Below, piece after piece: positions 7,950 to 16,042 of a stretch of 33,099 bases of DNA (position 1 is its first letter; each line of letters begins with the position of its first letter). Position numbers and translations under genes: made by a program. The notes under the pieces are model-generated. The model saw only the letters and a list, made by a program, of their open reading frames with translations, made no database searches and was not told the DNA's origin. Source of the DNA: Desulfuromonadales bacterium (GTDB lineage: Bacteria; Desulfobacterota; Desulfuromonadia; Geobacterales; Pseudopelobacteraceae); assembly GCA_013377095.1 (NCBI GenBank), contig JACAAY010000054.1:1-33099 (forward strand). Direction: 5' to 3'.

Positions 7950-8004
7950 AGTTGCATTCGGATCCAGTTCAGCAGAACCTATTTCTTTCACGGGGGGAGT
8001 TTTT

Positions 8005-8316
8005 TTGGAAACACTTGACAGGGATACGGCCAGAAAACTGTTCGAGCACTATCGCAAACACCGCGACGGCATCCGGAATGAGCCCCAGATGGCGTCAATC
8101 TGCCTGATCTGTGAATCGATCCACATCGTGCCCAAGGTCGGGGACCCGCACATGCTTGTCTGCCGCAATTGCAATTTTGCATTTTACCGCTATGAATGCG
8201 GAGTGTGCGGGAAAACCGTTGATGGCCGTGACCCGCGGAATCCCGCCTGCCATGAGTGCGGTTTGAGAATCTGCACCTGCGGGGCATGTGGCTGCCCAAA
8301 AGCTGAAAGCCTTTGA
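8005..8316 (+). CDS. Cysteine-rich zinc-ribbon-like protein, 103 aa
   Basis: The protein has an N-terminal helix (ETLDRDTARKLFEHYRKHRDG) and then a run of Cys pairs: CLIC, CRNC, CGVC, CHEC and the clustered tail CTCGACGC. These could bind two or more zinc ions, or another soft metal. The frame extends far upstream as a shadow of the previous gene. The real start is the TTG at 8005, preceded by GGGGGGAG. The gene ends four bases into the frame of the next one, so translation is probably coupled. I do not recognise a named family. Its position between a CxxC oxidoreductase and an FKBP/SlyD-type isomerase suggests a role in thiol or metal homeostasis. Confidence 0.7.
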   Translation: METLDRDTARKLFEHYRKHRDGIRNEPQMASICLICESIHIVPKVGDPHMLVCRNCNFAFYRYECGVCGKTVDGRDPRNPACHECGLRICTCGACGCPKAESL

Positions 8317-8333
8317 GAAAGGGGGGGGTTGAT

Positions 8334-8774
8334 ATGATTCGAGCAGAGAACGGCAGCACCGTCACCATCAGTTATGTGGGTACCCTGGACAATGGCAAAA
8401 TATTCCACAGCACCGACGAACAGGGCCCGCTGATTCTGACCATCGGCAATGACCAGGTATTCCCGGCCCTTGAGCGGGCCATCATCGGCATGCGCACGGG
8501 AGAAACCAAAAATATCACGCTGTCCTGCCAGGAAGCCTATGGTCCGCATCTAAAGGAAAACATCATCTCCGTTGCCCGGAAATACTTTCCTGCCGTAAAA
8601 GAAATCGTTGTTGGTCAAAAACTAAGCATTGATTTTTCCGGAGGCACATCCAGGGTGATGATGGTAATTGATGTAAACGAAAGCGAGGTAACACTGGACG
8701 GGAATCACCCCCTGGCCGGACGTGATCTTACCTTTGCGGTCAGGGTTGATCGGGTGGAATCTTTCCGAACGTGA
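8334..8774 (+). CDS. SlyD-like FKBP-type peptidyl-prolyl isomerase
   Basis: This 146-aa protein carries the SlyD layout: an FKBP half (TVTISYVGTLDNGKIFHST, then GPLILTIGNDQVFPALERAI and GMRTGETKNITL), an inserted flap domain, and the return strand with DGNHPLAGRDLTF, the hallmark of SlyD proteins. It catalyses cis-trans isomerisation of prolyl bonds and can act as a chaperone. The His-rich metal-binding tail of E. coli SlyD is absent. The start is the ATG at 8334 after AAAGGGGGGGG, not the in-frame TTG at 8313. Its last 35 bases overlap the 3' end of nudC on the opposite strand. Confidence 0.88.
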   Translation: MIRAENGSTVTISYVGTLDNGKIFHSTDEQGPLILTIGNDQVFPALERAIIGMRTGETKNITLSCQEAYGPHLKENIISVARKYFPAVKEIVVGQKLSIDFSGGTSRVMMVIDVNESEVTLDGNHPLAGRDLTFAVRVDRVESFRT

Positions 8775-9615
8775 CCAACATCCACCCTGCGATACTCTTG
8801 TCGGAAAAAGTCGGCGGCAAAGCGTCCCTCCGGAACCAGGCGGCGTCTTCAAGTTCATCTAAATCGATGCTTAACTCTCCTCCCGCATAGTCGGCCGTAT
8901 AGCCTGCCATGAGCTGAGCGGGGAAAGGCCAGCTCTGGCTCCCCACGTAGCGCAGGTTCCGAATCAGGATACCGGTCTCTTCCTTAACTTCACGCCGGGC
9001 ACATTCCTCCAGGGATTCCCCAAAATCGCAGAATCCGGAAGGGATGCTGTAGTATCCTGCGGGCCATTCGGCCTTACGGACAAGCAGCAGTTCATCCCCC
9101 CGGCTCACCAGGACCAGTGTGCAAGGATGAATATGGGGAAAATGCTCAGCACCGCATTCACGGCACCGTTTTCCCCAGCTGCCGGCAATCTCATTCATCA
9201 AACTTCCGCAGCGGGAGCAGATGCGGCTCTTCCGCTCCCATTCCAGGATCTGCTGGGCGAGACCGGCAAGGGTGAGAAAATGGTCGGGGAGCACGTACCG
9301 AAGAAAAATTTGGAGTAGCGGTTCGACGAGATATTCCTGCGGAACCTGACTGTCTGCGCCGAGTTCCAGAATCCGGACCGGCCTGCCTTTCCAGGTCCCG
9401 ATCAGAATCCGGCTGTCGAGTGTTGCGGCCCACTCGGGGAGCATTCCCTCGATAAAAGCGTTCCCTTCTCCGGAGTTCAGCACCAGTGCATCGCCGCGGA
9501 AGACGATCCAGATCCCCGGCTCGCCATTATCAGCTTCTCCTTGGCGGACGGCCACAAAGTTATCGCCCATCATGCAACTGCTAAACGGCAGACAGGACGG
9601 TTCGATGTCGCGCAT
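8740..9615 (-). CDS. nudC: NAD+/NADH pyrophosphatase (Nudix, NudC type)
   Basis: The 291-aa enzyme hydrolyses NAD(H) to NMN(H) and AMP and, in characterised members, removes NAD caps from RNA. All family marks are visible: the zinc ribbon Cys133/136 and Cys151/154, the Nudix box GFCDFGESLEECARREVKEE starting near residue 194, and the NudC-specific SQSWPFP motif (226-232; the usual second residue pair is QP, here QS). The start at 9615 is set by GGAGGTAAGC directly before the ATG, rather than the in-frame GTG at 9627, which lies before that ribosome binding site. The 3' end overlaps the SlyD-like gene by 35 bp in convergent orientation. Confidence 0.92.
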   Translation of the reverse strand: MRDIEPSCLPFSSCMMGDNFVAVRQGEADNGEPGIWIVFRGDALVLNSGEGNAFIEGMLPEWAATLDSRILIGTWKGRPVRILELGADSQVPQEYLVEPLLQIFLRYVLPDHFLTLAGLAQQILEWERKSRICSRCGSLMNEIAGSWGKRCRECGAEHFPHIHPCTLVLVSRGDELLLVRKAEWPAGYYSIPSGFCDFGESLEECARREVKEETGILIRNLRYVGSQSWPFPAQLMAGYTADYAGGELSIDLDELEDAAWFRRDALPPTFSDKSIAGWMLVTFGKIPPDQP

Positions 9616-9647
9616 GCTTACCTCCACATACTATAATGACCAATGAG

Positions 9648-9836
9648 TCAAGACTCCTCTTTCCTCTTGCTGTAGAACCCCATCAGAAATTCTGCATCCC
9701 TGGGTGAAAGGTCGAACTTGAAGATCGCCTTCTGGACCAGGGGCTGAACCGGCTGTCCAGCTTCGTCCTGAAGATTGACTGAAATCCATTTTATGGCGCG
9801 TCGTACGTCTTCACCATCCGGAAACATGTCATGCAT
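9648..9836 (-). CDS. Small conserved-looking protein, 62 aa, unknown function
   Basis: The protein is short, acidic at the N-terminus and basic at the C-terminus, with the sequence DVRRAIKWISVNLQDEAG then FKFDLSPRDAEFLMGFY. It has no signal peptide, Cys or membrane segment. AGGAG lies 11 bases before the ATG, a slightly long spacing. It sits 32 bp upstream of the nudC start on the same strand and probably shares its transcript. I cannot assign a domain. The helix-turn content and the -SPRDAEFL- motif are typical of small regulators, but this is not evidence of function. Confidence 0.6.
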   Translation of the reverse strand: MHDMFPDGEDVRRAIKWISVNLQDEAGQPVQPLVQKAIFKFDLSPRDAEFLMGFYSKRKEES

Positions 9837-9985
9837 AGCTTTGCAGACTCCTTTGATATTCCTTCTCAGTCATCCTCCGCAGAACAAGTCTGCCCCAACA
9901 GGGCTATTTGTCTCAGAACTGGTATGGTTTGTCTCCGTCGGATATTAAGAGATGGTAGGATAGAATTCGGAAGATATTTGAAGGC

Positions 9986-10013
9986 TGATTATGCGGATCA
10001 CTCAGCATAATCA
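9986..10013. promoter_or_regulatory. Perfect 9-bp inverted repeat, possible operator or hairpin
   Basis: TGATTATGC and GCATAATCA flank a 10-base loop. It lies 150 bp upstream of the minus-strand 62-aa gene and just beyond the terminator at 10043-10075. There is no T tract, so a DNA-binding site is likelier than a terminator. Confidence 0.3.
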
Positions 10014-10042
10014 AAGAGGTTGAAGATACTCACGTGAACAGA

Positions 10043-10075
10043 AAAGCCGCCCCCATTGCTGCCGGGGACGGCTTT
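10043..10075 (-). terminator. Terminator of the murI-metH operon
   Basis: On the minus strand AAAGCCG-T-CCCC pairs with GGGG-G/C-CGGCTTT (one mismatch) around a 9-base loop, followed by TTTC. It begins three bases after the stop codon of the 172-aa gene, the last gene of the minus-strand operon. Confidence 0.8.
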
Positions 10076-10077
10076 AT

Positions 10078-10596
10078 TTATACGTCAGTAATGTTAAAGA
10101 AGGAGAGAATGGCTTCATCGAGACTCTCGACTCTCTGTGTGGTATCTGCTCCGGTATCAGACACACCCTCTTCGCCAGCCTCTTCTACAACCTCTTCTAC
10201 AGCCTCCTCCGCAGGCGTTTCAGGCGGGGGTTCATCCATCTCCACCACAGTTTGCGGCGACTCCAGGGTGGCGACAGCATTGTCCTGTGAATCGTCGTCC
10301 AGAGACACATCGTCGGCGGTGGGCGGCTTTTCGCCGGGAAAGATGCGATCGTCGAATTCTCCCGCCCTCAGGCGGCGCATCACCTGTTTGTGCTGCTCTT
10401 TCATCAGCTCTTCCACAACCTGCTCAAGATTATCCATCTTGAGGATATCGGAATAGCTGGTTTTGATCGAACAGTGAATTACCCCGCCCTGGTACAGCAG
10501 CGTGACGATATTGGGGATTTCCACACCGCTGTCTTCGGTCTGGACGTGAAAAACCTGTCCCCTGTACATAATGTTGTGATTGAATCCGAGAACCAT
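10078..10596 (-). CDS. Conserved protein of Geobacter-type bacteria, 172 aa, unknown function
   Basis: The first ~95 residues form a compact beta-rich domain: MVLGFNHNIMYRGQVFHVQT, then IVTLLYQGGVIHCSIKTSY and a helical NLEQVVEELMKEQHKQVMRR. The rest is acidic and low in complexity (runs of E, D, P), ending in a short helix (SLDEAILSFFNITDV). Domains opening like this occur in many Geobacter relatives as proteins of unknown function. There is no signal peptide. It is the last gene of the murI operon, 61 bp after metH, and a terminator follows immediately. Ribosome binding is weak (GGAT). Confidence 0.7.
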   Translation of the reverse strand: MVLGFNHNIMYRGQVFHVQTEDSGVEIPNIVTLLYQGGVIHCSIKTSYSDILKMDNLEQVVEELMKEQHKQVMRRLRAGEFDDRIFPGEKPPTADDVSLDDDSQDNAVATLESPQTVVEMDEPPPETPAEEAVEEVVEEAGEEGVSDTGADTTQRVESLDEAILSFFNITDV

Positions 10597-10657
10597 AGTG
10601 ATATCCGTGAACCAGCCAACGTAAATGTATGTGCGCCTCAGGCGGCGGACAGCCTAC

Positions 10658-13072
10658 CTAAACCTTGAGAAGTTTTTTTATTTTTGCTACCGCCTCCATG
10701 GCGTCACGGGCATAAAGATCAGCGCCGATCTGGTCGGCATATTCCTGGGTCACCACCGCCCCGCCGACCATGGTAAAGGTCCGGACACCGACCGCCTTGA
10801 GCTTCCTGATAACGTTATCCATTTCGGACATGGTGGTGGTCATCAGCGCGGAAAGCCCAACCGCATCAACCTCATATTCCCTGGCCTTGGCAATAATTGT
10901 GGCGGCTGACACGTTTTTACCGATGTCAAACACTTCGAAGCCGTGGTTTTCCAGCAGGGTACAGACGATGTTTTTGCCGATGTCGTGAATATCCCCCTCA
11001 ACCGTGGCCATCAGAATCCGGCCGAGGCTCTCCAGCTTCTGCCCCTTCATCTCTTGCTTGAGACGGTCAAAACCGGTGTGCATGGTATCGGCAGACTGCA
11101 TCACCTGGGGGAGAAAGAAGATGTTCTTCTCGAATCTCCTACCAACTTCCTCCAAACCGGGCAGAAAGCCCTCGTTGCTGATCTGAAGCGGCGCCAACCC
11201 TTCGGCCAGGGCCTGCTCCACCAGCCCAACGATGCCATCGCGATCACCGCTGATAACAGCCTGGGTCAGACGCTGACGGATATCCAGCGGTGTGTCCGGT
11301 GGCGGGATAGCAGTCGTTGTCGCAGTCTGTTCGCCACGATAGGCCTCGATGTAGACCTCTGCCTGGAGATCGTGGTTGAGCAGCACCATGGACGAACGCC
11401 AGGCATCCATCATCGGTTTTTCCCTGGGGTTGATGATGGCCGCATCCAGACCGGCGGCCATGGCCATGGAAAAAAAGGATGAGGATATCAGTGGACGCTG
11501 GGGCAGACCAAAGGAGATATTGCTGACCCCCAGCACCGTGGAGAGCCCCAGCTTTTCCTTGACTAGCCGAATGGTCCTCAGGGTTTCCGCGGCCCGCTTC
11601 TGTTCGGCGCTGACCGTCAGGGTCAGACAGTCGATGATGATGTCTTCGTCGGGAATCCCCCTGCGCCGGGCTGCGTTACGGATCCTCCGGGCTATGGCCA
11701 GACGCCCTTCGGCTGTGTCGGGTATCCCCTTGGCATCCAGTGTCAGGCCGATAACGGCGGCGCCGTACTTTTTAGCCAGGGGCAGCACCCTGGACAGGCT
11801 CTTGGCCTCGCCCGAAACGGAGTTTATCAGCACCTTGCCGTCAGCCGCCTTGAGACCTCTCTCCAGGGCCGCCGGACTGGAGGAGTCCAGCACGATCGGT
11901 GCGGAAGCGGCTCCACTGACGCAGAATACCGCCCGCTCCAGGGCCGCTGGTTCGTCGATGCCCGGCGCCCCCACATTCACATCCAGCAGTGTGGCCCCCA
12001 TCTGAGCCTGTTCCATGGCCTCGCGGCGGATGTACGAGACCTTGCCTTCGCGCAATTCCTGGGAGTAGAGTTTCTTGCCGGTGGGGTTGATGCGCTCTCC
12101 GATAATGGCGGTTTTTTCGCCAGGGCCGACAGCGGACCATCCTCCACGGCTGGAAAGCAGAGTCACCCCCTTCAGATGCGTTGGTTCACTCCATGGCTGC
12201 TGACGCTGGGCAAGGGCATCCTTCATGGCCCGGATATGGACGGGAGTCGTTCCGCAGCACCCACCGATCACCCGCACCCCCAGGGAAATCAGCCGATCAT
12301 GGTAGTCGGTCATCTCCTGGGGAGTGCCGGGAAACACCGTAACGCCGTCAACCAGCAGCGGCAGCCCCGCATTGGCCTGGGAAATGAGCGGCAAACCGGT
12401 CACGGTGCGCATGCGGGTGAGGATGTCATAGATGCCATCCACACCCAGCCCGCAGTTGGAACCGACCAGATCTGCTCCGGCCGCCGCCAGGGTAATGGCA
12501 GCCGCCTCGGGCGGTGTCCCCAGCACGGAACGGCCATTATCGTCAAAGGTCATCATGGCGATGACCGGAATAGTGGCTGAGACCTCGCGGATGGCAATTA
12601 CCGCTGCACGGCACTCTTTGATATCCAGAAAGGTCTCCAGGCTGATCAGATCAACCCCGGCTAAAATCAGGGCTTCTGCCTGCTCACGGAAGGCGGCCTT
12701 CATATCATCAAAGGATACTTCACCCACCGGTTCCACAAACTGGCCGGTGGGGCCGATGGAAGCACCCACATAGGCCCTGCCCCGCGCTTCTTCACGGGCA
12801 ATTGCTACGGCCCGGGCGTTGATCTCGGCCAGTTGCCCCTCCAGTCCGTAATGGGCAAGTTTGAAGCGTGAACCTCCAAAGCTGTTGGTAATGATGATGT
12901 CAGCGCCTGCCTCGATATACTCCCGGTGCACCGATGCCACCACTTCGGGCATGGTCAGGTTGAGTCCCTCGGGAGATTGGCCCGGCTTGAGGCCCCGTTC
13001 CTGAAGCATGGTGCCCATGGCGCCGTCAAGAACAAGCACCCGTTCCTGGATGGCTTCACGGAATGATTTCAT
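10658..13072 (-). CDS. metH: Cobalamin-dependent methionine synthase, short form
   Basis: The enzyme (804 aa) moves a methyl group from methyl-tetrahydrofolate to homocysteine through cobalamin. The domains are homocysteine S-methyltransferase (1-~290, zinc ligands Cys207 in GSNCGLG and Cys272/Cys273 in GGCCGT), pterin-binding (~320-580, opening IIGERINPTGKK), B12 cap (~600-680) and Rossmann B12-binding (~685-804, His696 in DIHDIG). The C-terminal AdoMet-binding reactivation domain of E. coli MetH (~1200 aa) is absent, as in other anaerobes; a separate reactivating protein is then expected. AAAGGA precedes the ATG, which overlaps the stop of the GerMN gene by ATGA. Confidence 0.95.
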   Translation of the reverse strand: MKSFREAIQERVLVLDGAMGTMLQERGLKPGQSPEGLNLTMPEVVASVHREYIEAGADIIITNSFGGSRFKLAHYGLEGQLAEINARAVAIAREEARGRAYVGASIGPTGQFVEPVGEVSFDDMKAAFREQAEALILAGVDLISLETFLDIKECRAAVIAIREVSATIPVIAMMTFDDNGRSVLGTPPEAAAITLAAAGADLVGSNCGLGVDGIYDILTRMRTVTGLPLISQANAGLPLLVDGVTVFPGTPQEMTDYHDRLISLGVRVIGGCCGTTPVHIRAMKDALAQRQQPWSEPTHLKGVTLLSSRGGWSAVGPGEKTAIIGERINPTGKKLYSQELREGKVSYIRREAMEQAQMGATLLDVNVGAPGIDEPAALERAVFCVSGAASAPIVLDSSSPAALERGLKAADGKVLINSVSGEAKSLSRVLPLAKKYGAAVIGLTLDAKGIPDTAEGRLAIARRIRNAARRRGIPDEDIIIDCLTLTVSAEQKRAAETLRTIRLVKEKLGLSTVLGVSNISFGLPQRPLISSSFFSMAMAAGLDAAIINPREKPMMDAWRSSMVLLNHDLQAEVYIEAYRGEQTATTTAIPPPDTPLDIRQRLTQAVISGDRDGIVGLVEQALAEGLAPLQISNEGFLPGLEEVGRRFEKNIFFLPQVMQSADTMHTGFDRLKQEMKGQKLESLGRILMATVEGDIHDIGKNIVCTLLENHGFEVFDIGKNVSAATIIAKAREYEVDAVGLSALMTTTMSEMDNVIRKLKAVGVRTFTMVGGAVVTQEYADQIGADLYARDAMEAVAKIKKLLKV

Positions 13073-13692
13073 GGTTTTTCCTTTGTCGTATCAGGTTTTG
13101 AAGGTTTTGCTGTCCTGCTCCCGGATGGGGTGGCCGGCGCTTCCAGGGTATAGTCGGCACTCAACGGGTCGGACAGGTCCAGGTGCTCCAACGTTATCTT
13201 ACCCTCCCCTGCCACCGTCAAGCGCACTCTGGTAATCTTTGGAAAATTGAGGCAGAGCGTATCAACAATGGAATAGACCGCCATCATTTCGGCGGAACTT
13301 CCCGCCGGCATTTCGTCCACGAAATTCCGGTTTACATCCACCACCGCGGTATCGCCCTCGATCCGCACCGCATTGACGACCGAGCCTTCCGGAAGGGCCT
13401 CGTCAAGCTCTCCCACGGGGCCGTAAAAAAGCTCGTCCAGCGTCTCCTTGACGCAGGCAGTCGTATCGGAGCACGGGTCCAGCTCCCGCGCTTCGCGGGC
13501 CAGACGGCTCCCCTCGTCCACATAGAAAAGAACCACCGTACGTTTGCCCAAAGGAGTCTGAGCGGTAGGCTTCGGATTGATCATTCTGGTGGTGCGGTAC
13601 TTGTTCCAGAGCAGCGCCCCAAACACAAGGGCAATGATCAGAAACGGAACCAGCAGGTTTATGGAACTCCGTTTTCGTCGTACCGGCGGCAT
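13069..13692 (-). CDS. GerMN domain protein, membrane-anchored
   Basis: The protein (207 aa) has a basic N-terminus and one membrane anchor (LVPFLIIALVFGALLW, residues ~15-30), then a GerMN domain: VVLFYVDEGSRL, ETLDELFYGP, AVVDVNRNFVDEMPAGSS and YSIVDTLCLNFPKITRVRLTV. GerMN domains occur in Gram-positive germination proteins and in envelope lipoproteins. In Geobacter-type bacteria they sit in non-sporulating genomes, where the role is unknown but likely envelope-associated. The gene starts three bases after the murI stop and its own stop overlaps the metH start, so it is fully inside the operon. A link to cell-wall synthesis is plausible through murI. Confidence 0.85.
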   Translation of the reverse strand: MPPVRRKRSSINLLVPFLIIALVFGALLWNKYRTTRMINPKPTAQTPLGKRTVVLFYVDEGSRLAREARELDPCSDTTACVKETLDELFYGPVGELDEALPEGSVVNAVRIEGDTAVVDVNRNFVDEMPAGSSAEMMAVYSIVDTLCLNFPKITRVRLTVAGEGKITLEHLDLSDPLSADYTLEAPATPSGSRTAKPSKPDTTKEKP

Positions 13693-13695
13693 AGC

Positions 13696-14514
13696 TCAGT
13701 CTTCCTCCTGCTCATTATCCAGGTTCACCTGGTATACATCCCCCAGACGGCCACCCAGAAAGCGGTTCCCCACTCGAATGAAGGCTGCGGGGACATCGCT
13801 GACAAAGTAATGATGGTTGCCCTTTTCCGTGCCAGGGCGCAGCAACTTCTTTTTTGACAGGATCTCGACCACACTGCGGGCAGTTTCCTCAGCCGAATCA
13901 ACCAGGGTGACATCCGGCCCCATGGTCTCGGTAATAATGGATTTCAGCAGAGGATAATGGGTACACCCCAACACCAGGGTATCCACAGCCGCTTCTTTGA
14001 GCTCCCGCAGGTAGCTCTGGGCGGTCAGACGGGCAACCTGATTATCGATCCACCCCTCCTCGGCCAGGGGCACAAAGAGCGGGCAGGCGCGGGTCAGCAC
14101 CTCTAGATTGGCGTCCAACCGCTTAATGGCGCGAGTATAGGCGCTACTCTTGATGGTGCCGGACGTGCCGATGACTCCAATGCGACCGCCCCGACTCACC
14201 TCGACCGCTCGGCGTGCACCCGGCTCGATCACCCCCACCACCGGGATGGGAAAATGTCGTTTAAGCCCGTTCAAGGCCACCGCCGAAACGGTATTGCAGG
14301 CCACCACCAGCAACTTTATATCGCGCCTCACGAGAAATGTAGTTATTTCATGAGCATAGCGAATTACCGTCTCGGGTGACTTGGTGCCGTACGGCACCCT
14401 GGCCGTATCACCAAAATAGATGGTGTCCTCCTGGGGCATGGTCTTGATGATTTCACGCAAGACTGTCAGACCGCCGACCCCCGAATCAAATATGCCAATG
14501 GAGCGCCACGACAC
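13696..14514 (-). CDS. murI: Glutamate racemase
   Basis: The 272-aa enzyme converts L- to D-glutamate for peptidoglycan. The active-site residues are visible: Asp10-Ser11 in IFDSGVGGLTVLR, the first catalytic Cys73 in VACNT, and the second Cys184 with His186 in LGCTHYPLL. The length is normal. The start is GTG at 14514, the only one that keeps the N-terminal strand before the IGIFDSG motif at the family position; the ribosome binding site (AAGGGAA) is rather distant. It is the first gene of the operon murI - GerMN - metH - 172-aa gene. The 150 bp upstream should hold the promoter. Confidence 0.93.
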   Translation of the reverse strand: MSWRSIGIFDSGVGGLTVLREIIKTMPQEDTIYFGDTARVPYGTKSPETVIRYAHEITTFLVRRDIKLLVVACNTVSAVALNGLKRHFPIPVVGVIEPGARRAVEVSRGGRIGVIGTSGTIKSSAYTRAIKRLDANLEVLTRACPLFVPLAEEGWIDNQVARLTAQSYLRELKEAAVDTLVLGCTHYPLLKSIITETMGPDVTLVDSAEETARSVVEILSKKKLLRPGTEKGNHHYFVSDVPAAFIRVGNRFLGGRLGDVYQVNLDNEQEED

Positions 14515-14668
14515 GATAAATGATATTCCCTTGTCCGTGTTAAATGGGATGCAGATTAAATGCGGAGTATAAACCTATTATCAGGACCGAAGCAAGCCAT
14601 TTGGCTACATTTCTTGACGCTTCCCGCCACTCTCGCCCGCCCCGTGGCGATCCTCAGGATGTCAACCG

Positions 14669-15904
14669 TCAGAACCGGTAGCCCAGGCTGATGGCAAGCA
14701 GATGCAAGTCAGCTTCGAACGAGCCGTTGGCGACAGATCCATACAGATTGGTCGTCTTTGTTCGTCCGCGTTGAAGTTGATATGCGTACCCCAGACCAAC
14801 CGTTATTCTGTCGAAACGCGCTTTCCCTCCCAGACAAAACAGATGGCTGTCAGCATCGGGAATGGCTGGTTCAAAGGTGCTGTCCGGCACCGGATTCCAG
14901 CCGTAGAGATACCCGGCCATCAGCGAAAAAACGTCATTAACCCTGTACGTGCCACCCGCGTTTACGGCAAAGGTGCTGTGCCAGTCCCGGGGAGCGCTTG
15001 CGGAAAAGGCGCCTGCCACCGGCTGATCAAAGGTAATCCTCAACTCCCGGAAGGAACTCCAGTCTTCCCAGCGCATGCCGGTTTCCAGAACCAGGCTGTC
15101 GGTTACCTGATAGGCGACACCTGCAAAAACCTGTTGCGGCAATGTCAGCGATGTTTTGGCATTGGCAGAAGGGAACAATCCGCTCAATGCGGGCAAAGGA
15201 ACGATGAAATTGACGTTGCCATCAATATCGATTTTTACTTCACTGCGATATGAAGCCCCCAGGGTCACACCATGTCCCGCATTCAGAAAAATACCGACGT
15301 TATAGCCGATCCCATTTCCGTCACCCTTGAATTTCTGACTGATATCCCCTGCAAGAGTAGGAATTTTGCTCTCCAGAGTCGAATCCAGCAGCACGATATC
15401 CAAACCGGCGGCCACGGACAGAAACGGGGTAATACGCACGGCAACAACCGGATTGATATTGTAGCTCTGCACCTCCGATTTGGTGGCCAGGTAACGCCCC
15501 TGCCACTCCGTTCCCCAATCCGTACCGAGTCCAAAGGGATTGAAAACCCCCAAACCGGCGCTGATCCTGTCGTTGAAAGCATGGGTCAGATAGAAGCTGC
15601 TGGGATAGAATACCGAGTCTTTTGTGTGGTTCACCACGCCAGCGGAATCTTTATACTCCCGGTGGGGAAAAATCAGCGTTGTCCCCACTTCCAGATTGGT
15701 TTCGGTCAGATTGCTGATCAGGGCAGGGTTAAAAAAAATGGCCGAAGGACCGTCAGCATGGGCAACAACCGCATCGGCCTGCCCAAGGGCCGATGCGCTC
15801 TGGGTAAAGATTCCGAAACCGGAACCATAAGCGGTGGTCCAGCCACACGCGGCAACCACGCAACACACTGTTATCTCCACTATCCGCAATTTCAAGCAGT
15901 CCAT
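14669..15904 (-). CDS. FadL/OmpP1/TodX-type outer membrane transport protein
   Basis: The 411-aa porin forms a beta-barrel for hydrophobic compounds such as fatty acids or aromatic hydrocarbons. It has a signal peptide (cleavage near TTAYG), the FadL-type N-terminal hatch GSGFGIFTQSASALGQADA and SAIFFNPAL (the conserved N-P-A), many alternating barrel strands, and a C-terminal aromatic residue (LAISLGYRF) for BAM recognition. I moved the start from 15988 to the ATG at 15904: GGAGAGGAGG lies directly upstream and the signal peptide then starts correctly. It is divergent from the methyltransferase at 16043, so the 138-bp gap probably holds both promoters. Confidence 0.88.
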   Translation of the reverse strand: MDCLKLRIVEITVCCVVAACGWTTAYGSGFGIFTQSASALGQADAVVAHADGPSAIFFNPALISNLTETNLEVGTTLIFPHREYKDSAGVVNHTKDSVFYPSSFYLTHAFNDRISAGLGVFNPFGLGTDWGTEWQGRYLATKSEVQSYNINPVVAVRITPFLSVAAGLDIVLLDSTLESKIPTLAGDISQKFKGDGNGIGYNVGIFLNAGHGVTLGASYRSEVKIDIDGNVNFIVPLPALSGLFPSANAKTSLTLPQQVFAGVAYQVTDSLVLETGMRWEDWSSFRELRITFDQPVAGAFSASAPRDWHSTFAVNAGGTYRVNDVFSLMAGYLYGWNPVPDSTFEPAIPDADSHLFCLGGKARFDRITVGLGYAYQLQRGRTKTTNLYGSVANGSFEADLHLLAISLGYRF

Positions 15905-16042
15905 AAGGCCTCCTCTCCGTATTGACAAAACACCGATAACCGTCATACTTCGTGACACGCAGATCATAGTATTGTGCACTATTATCAATTTGCAACCGTT
16001 ACCGGCCTGATATCATATCAATCAAGCTGCAAGGAGTCATGC

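Noticed and set aside
10658..14514. A cobalamin riboswitch controlling metH
   Set aside because: metH is embedded in an operon directly after its upstream gene and no B12-box-like sequence was found in the 150 bp before murI.
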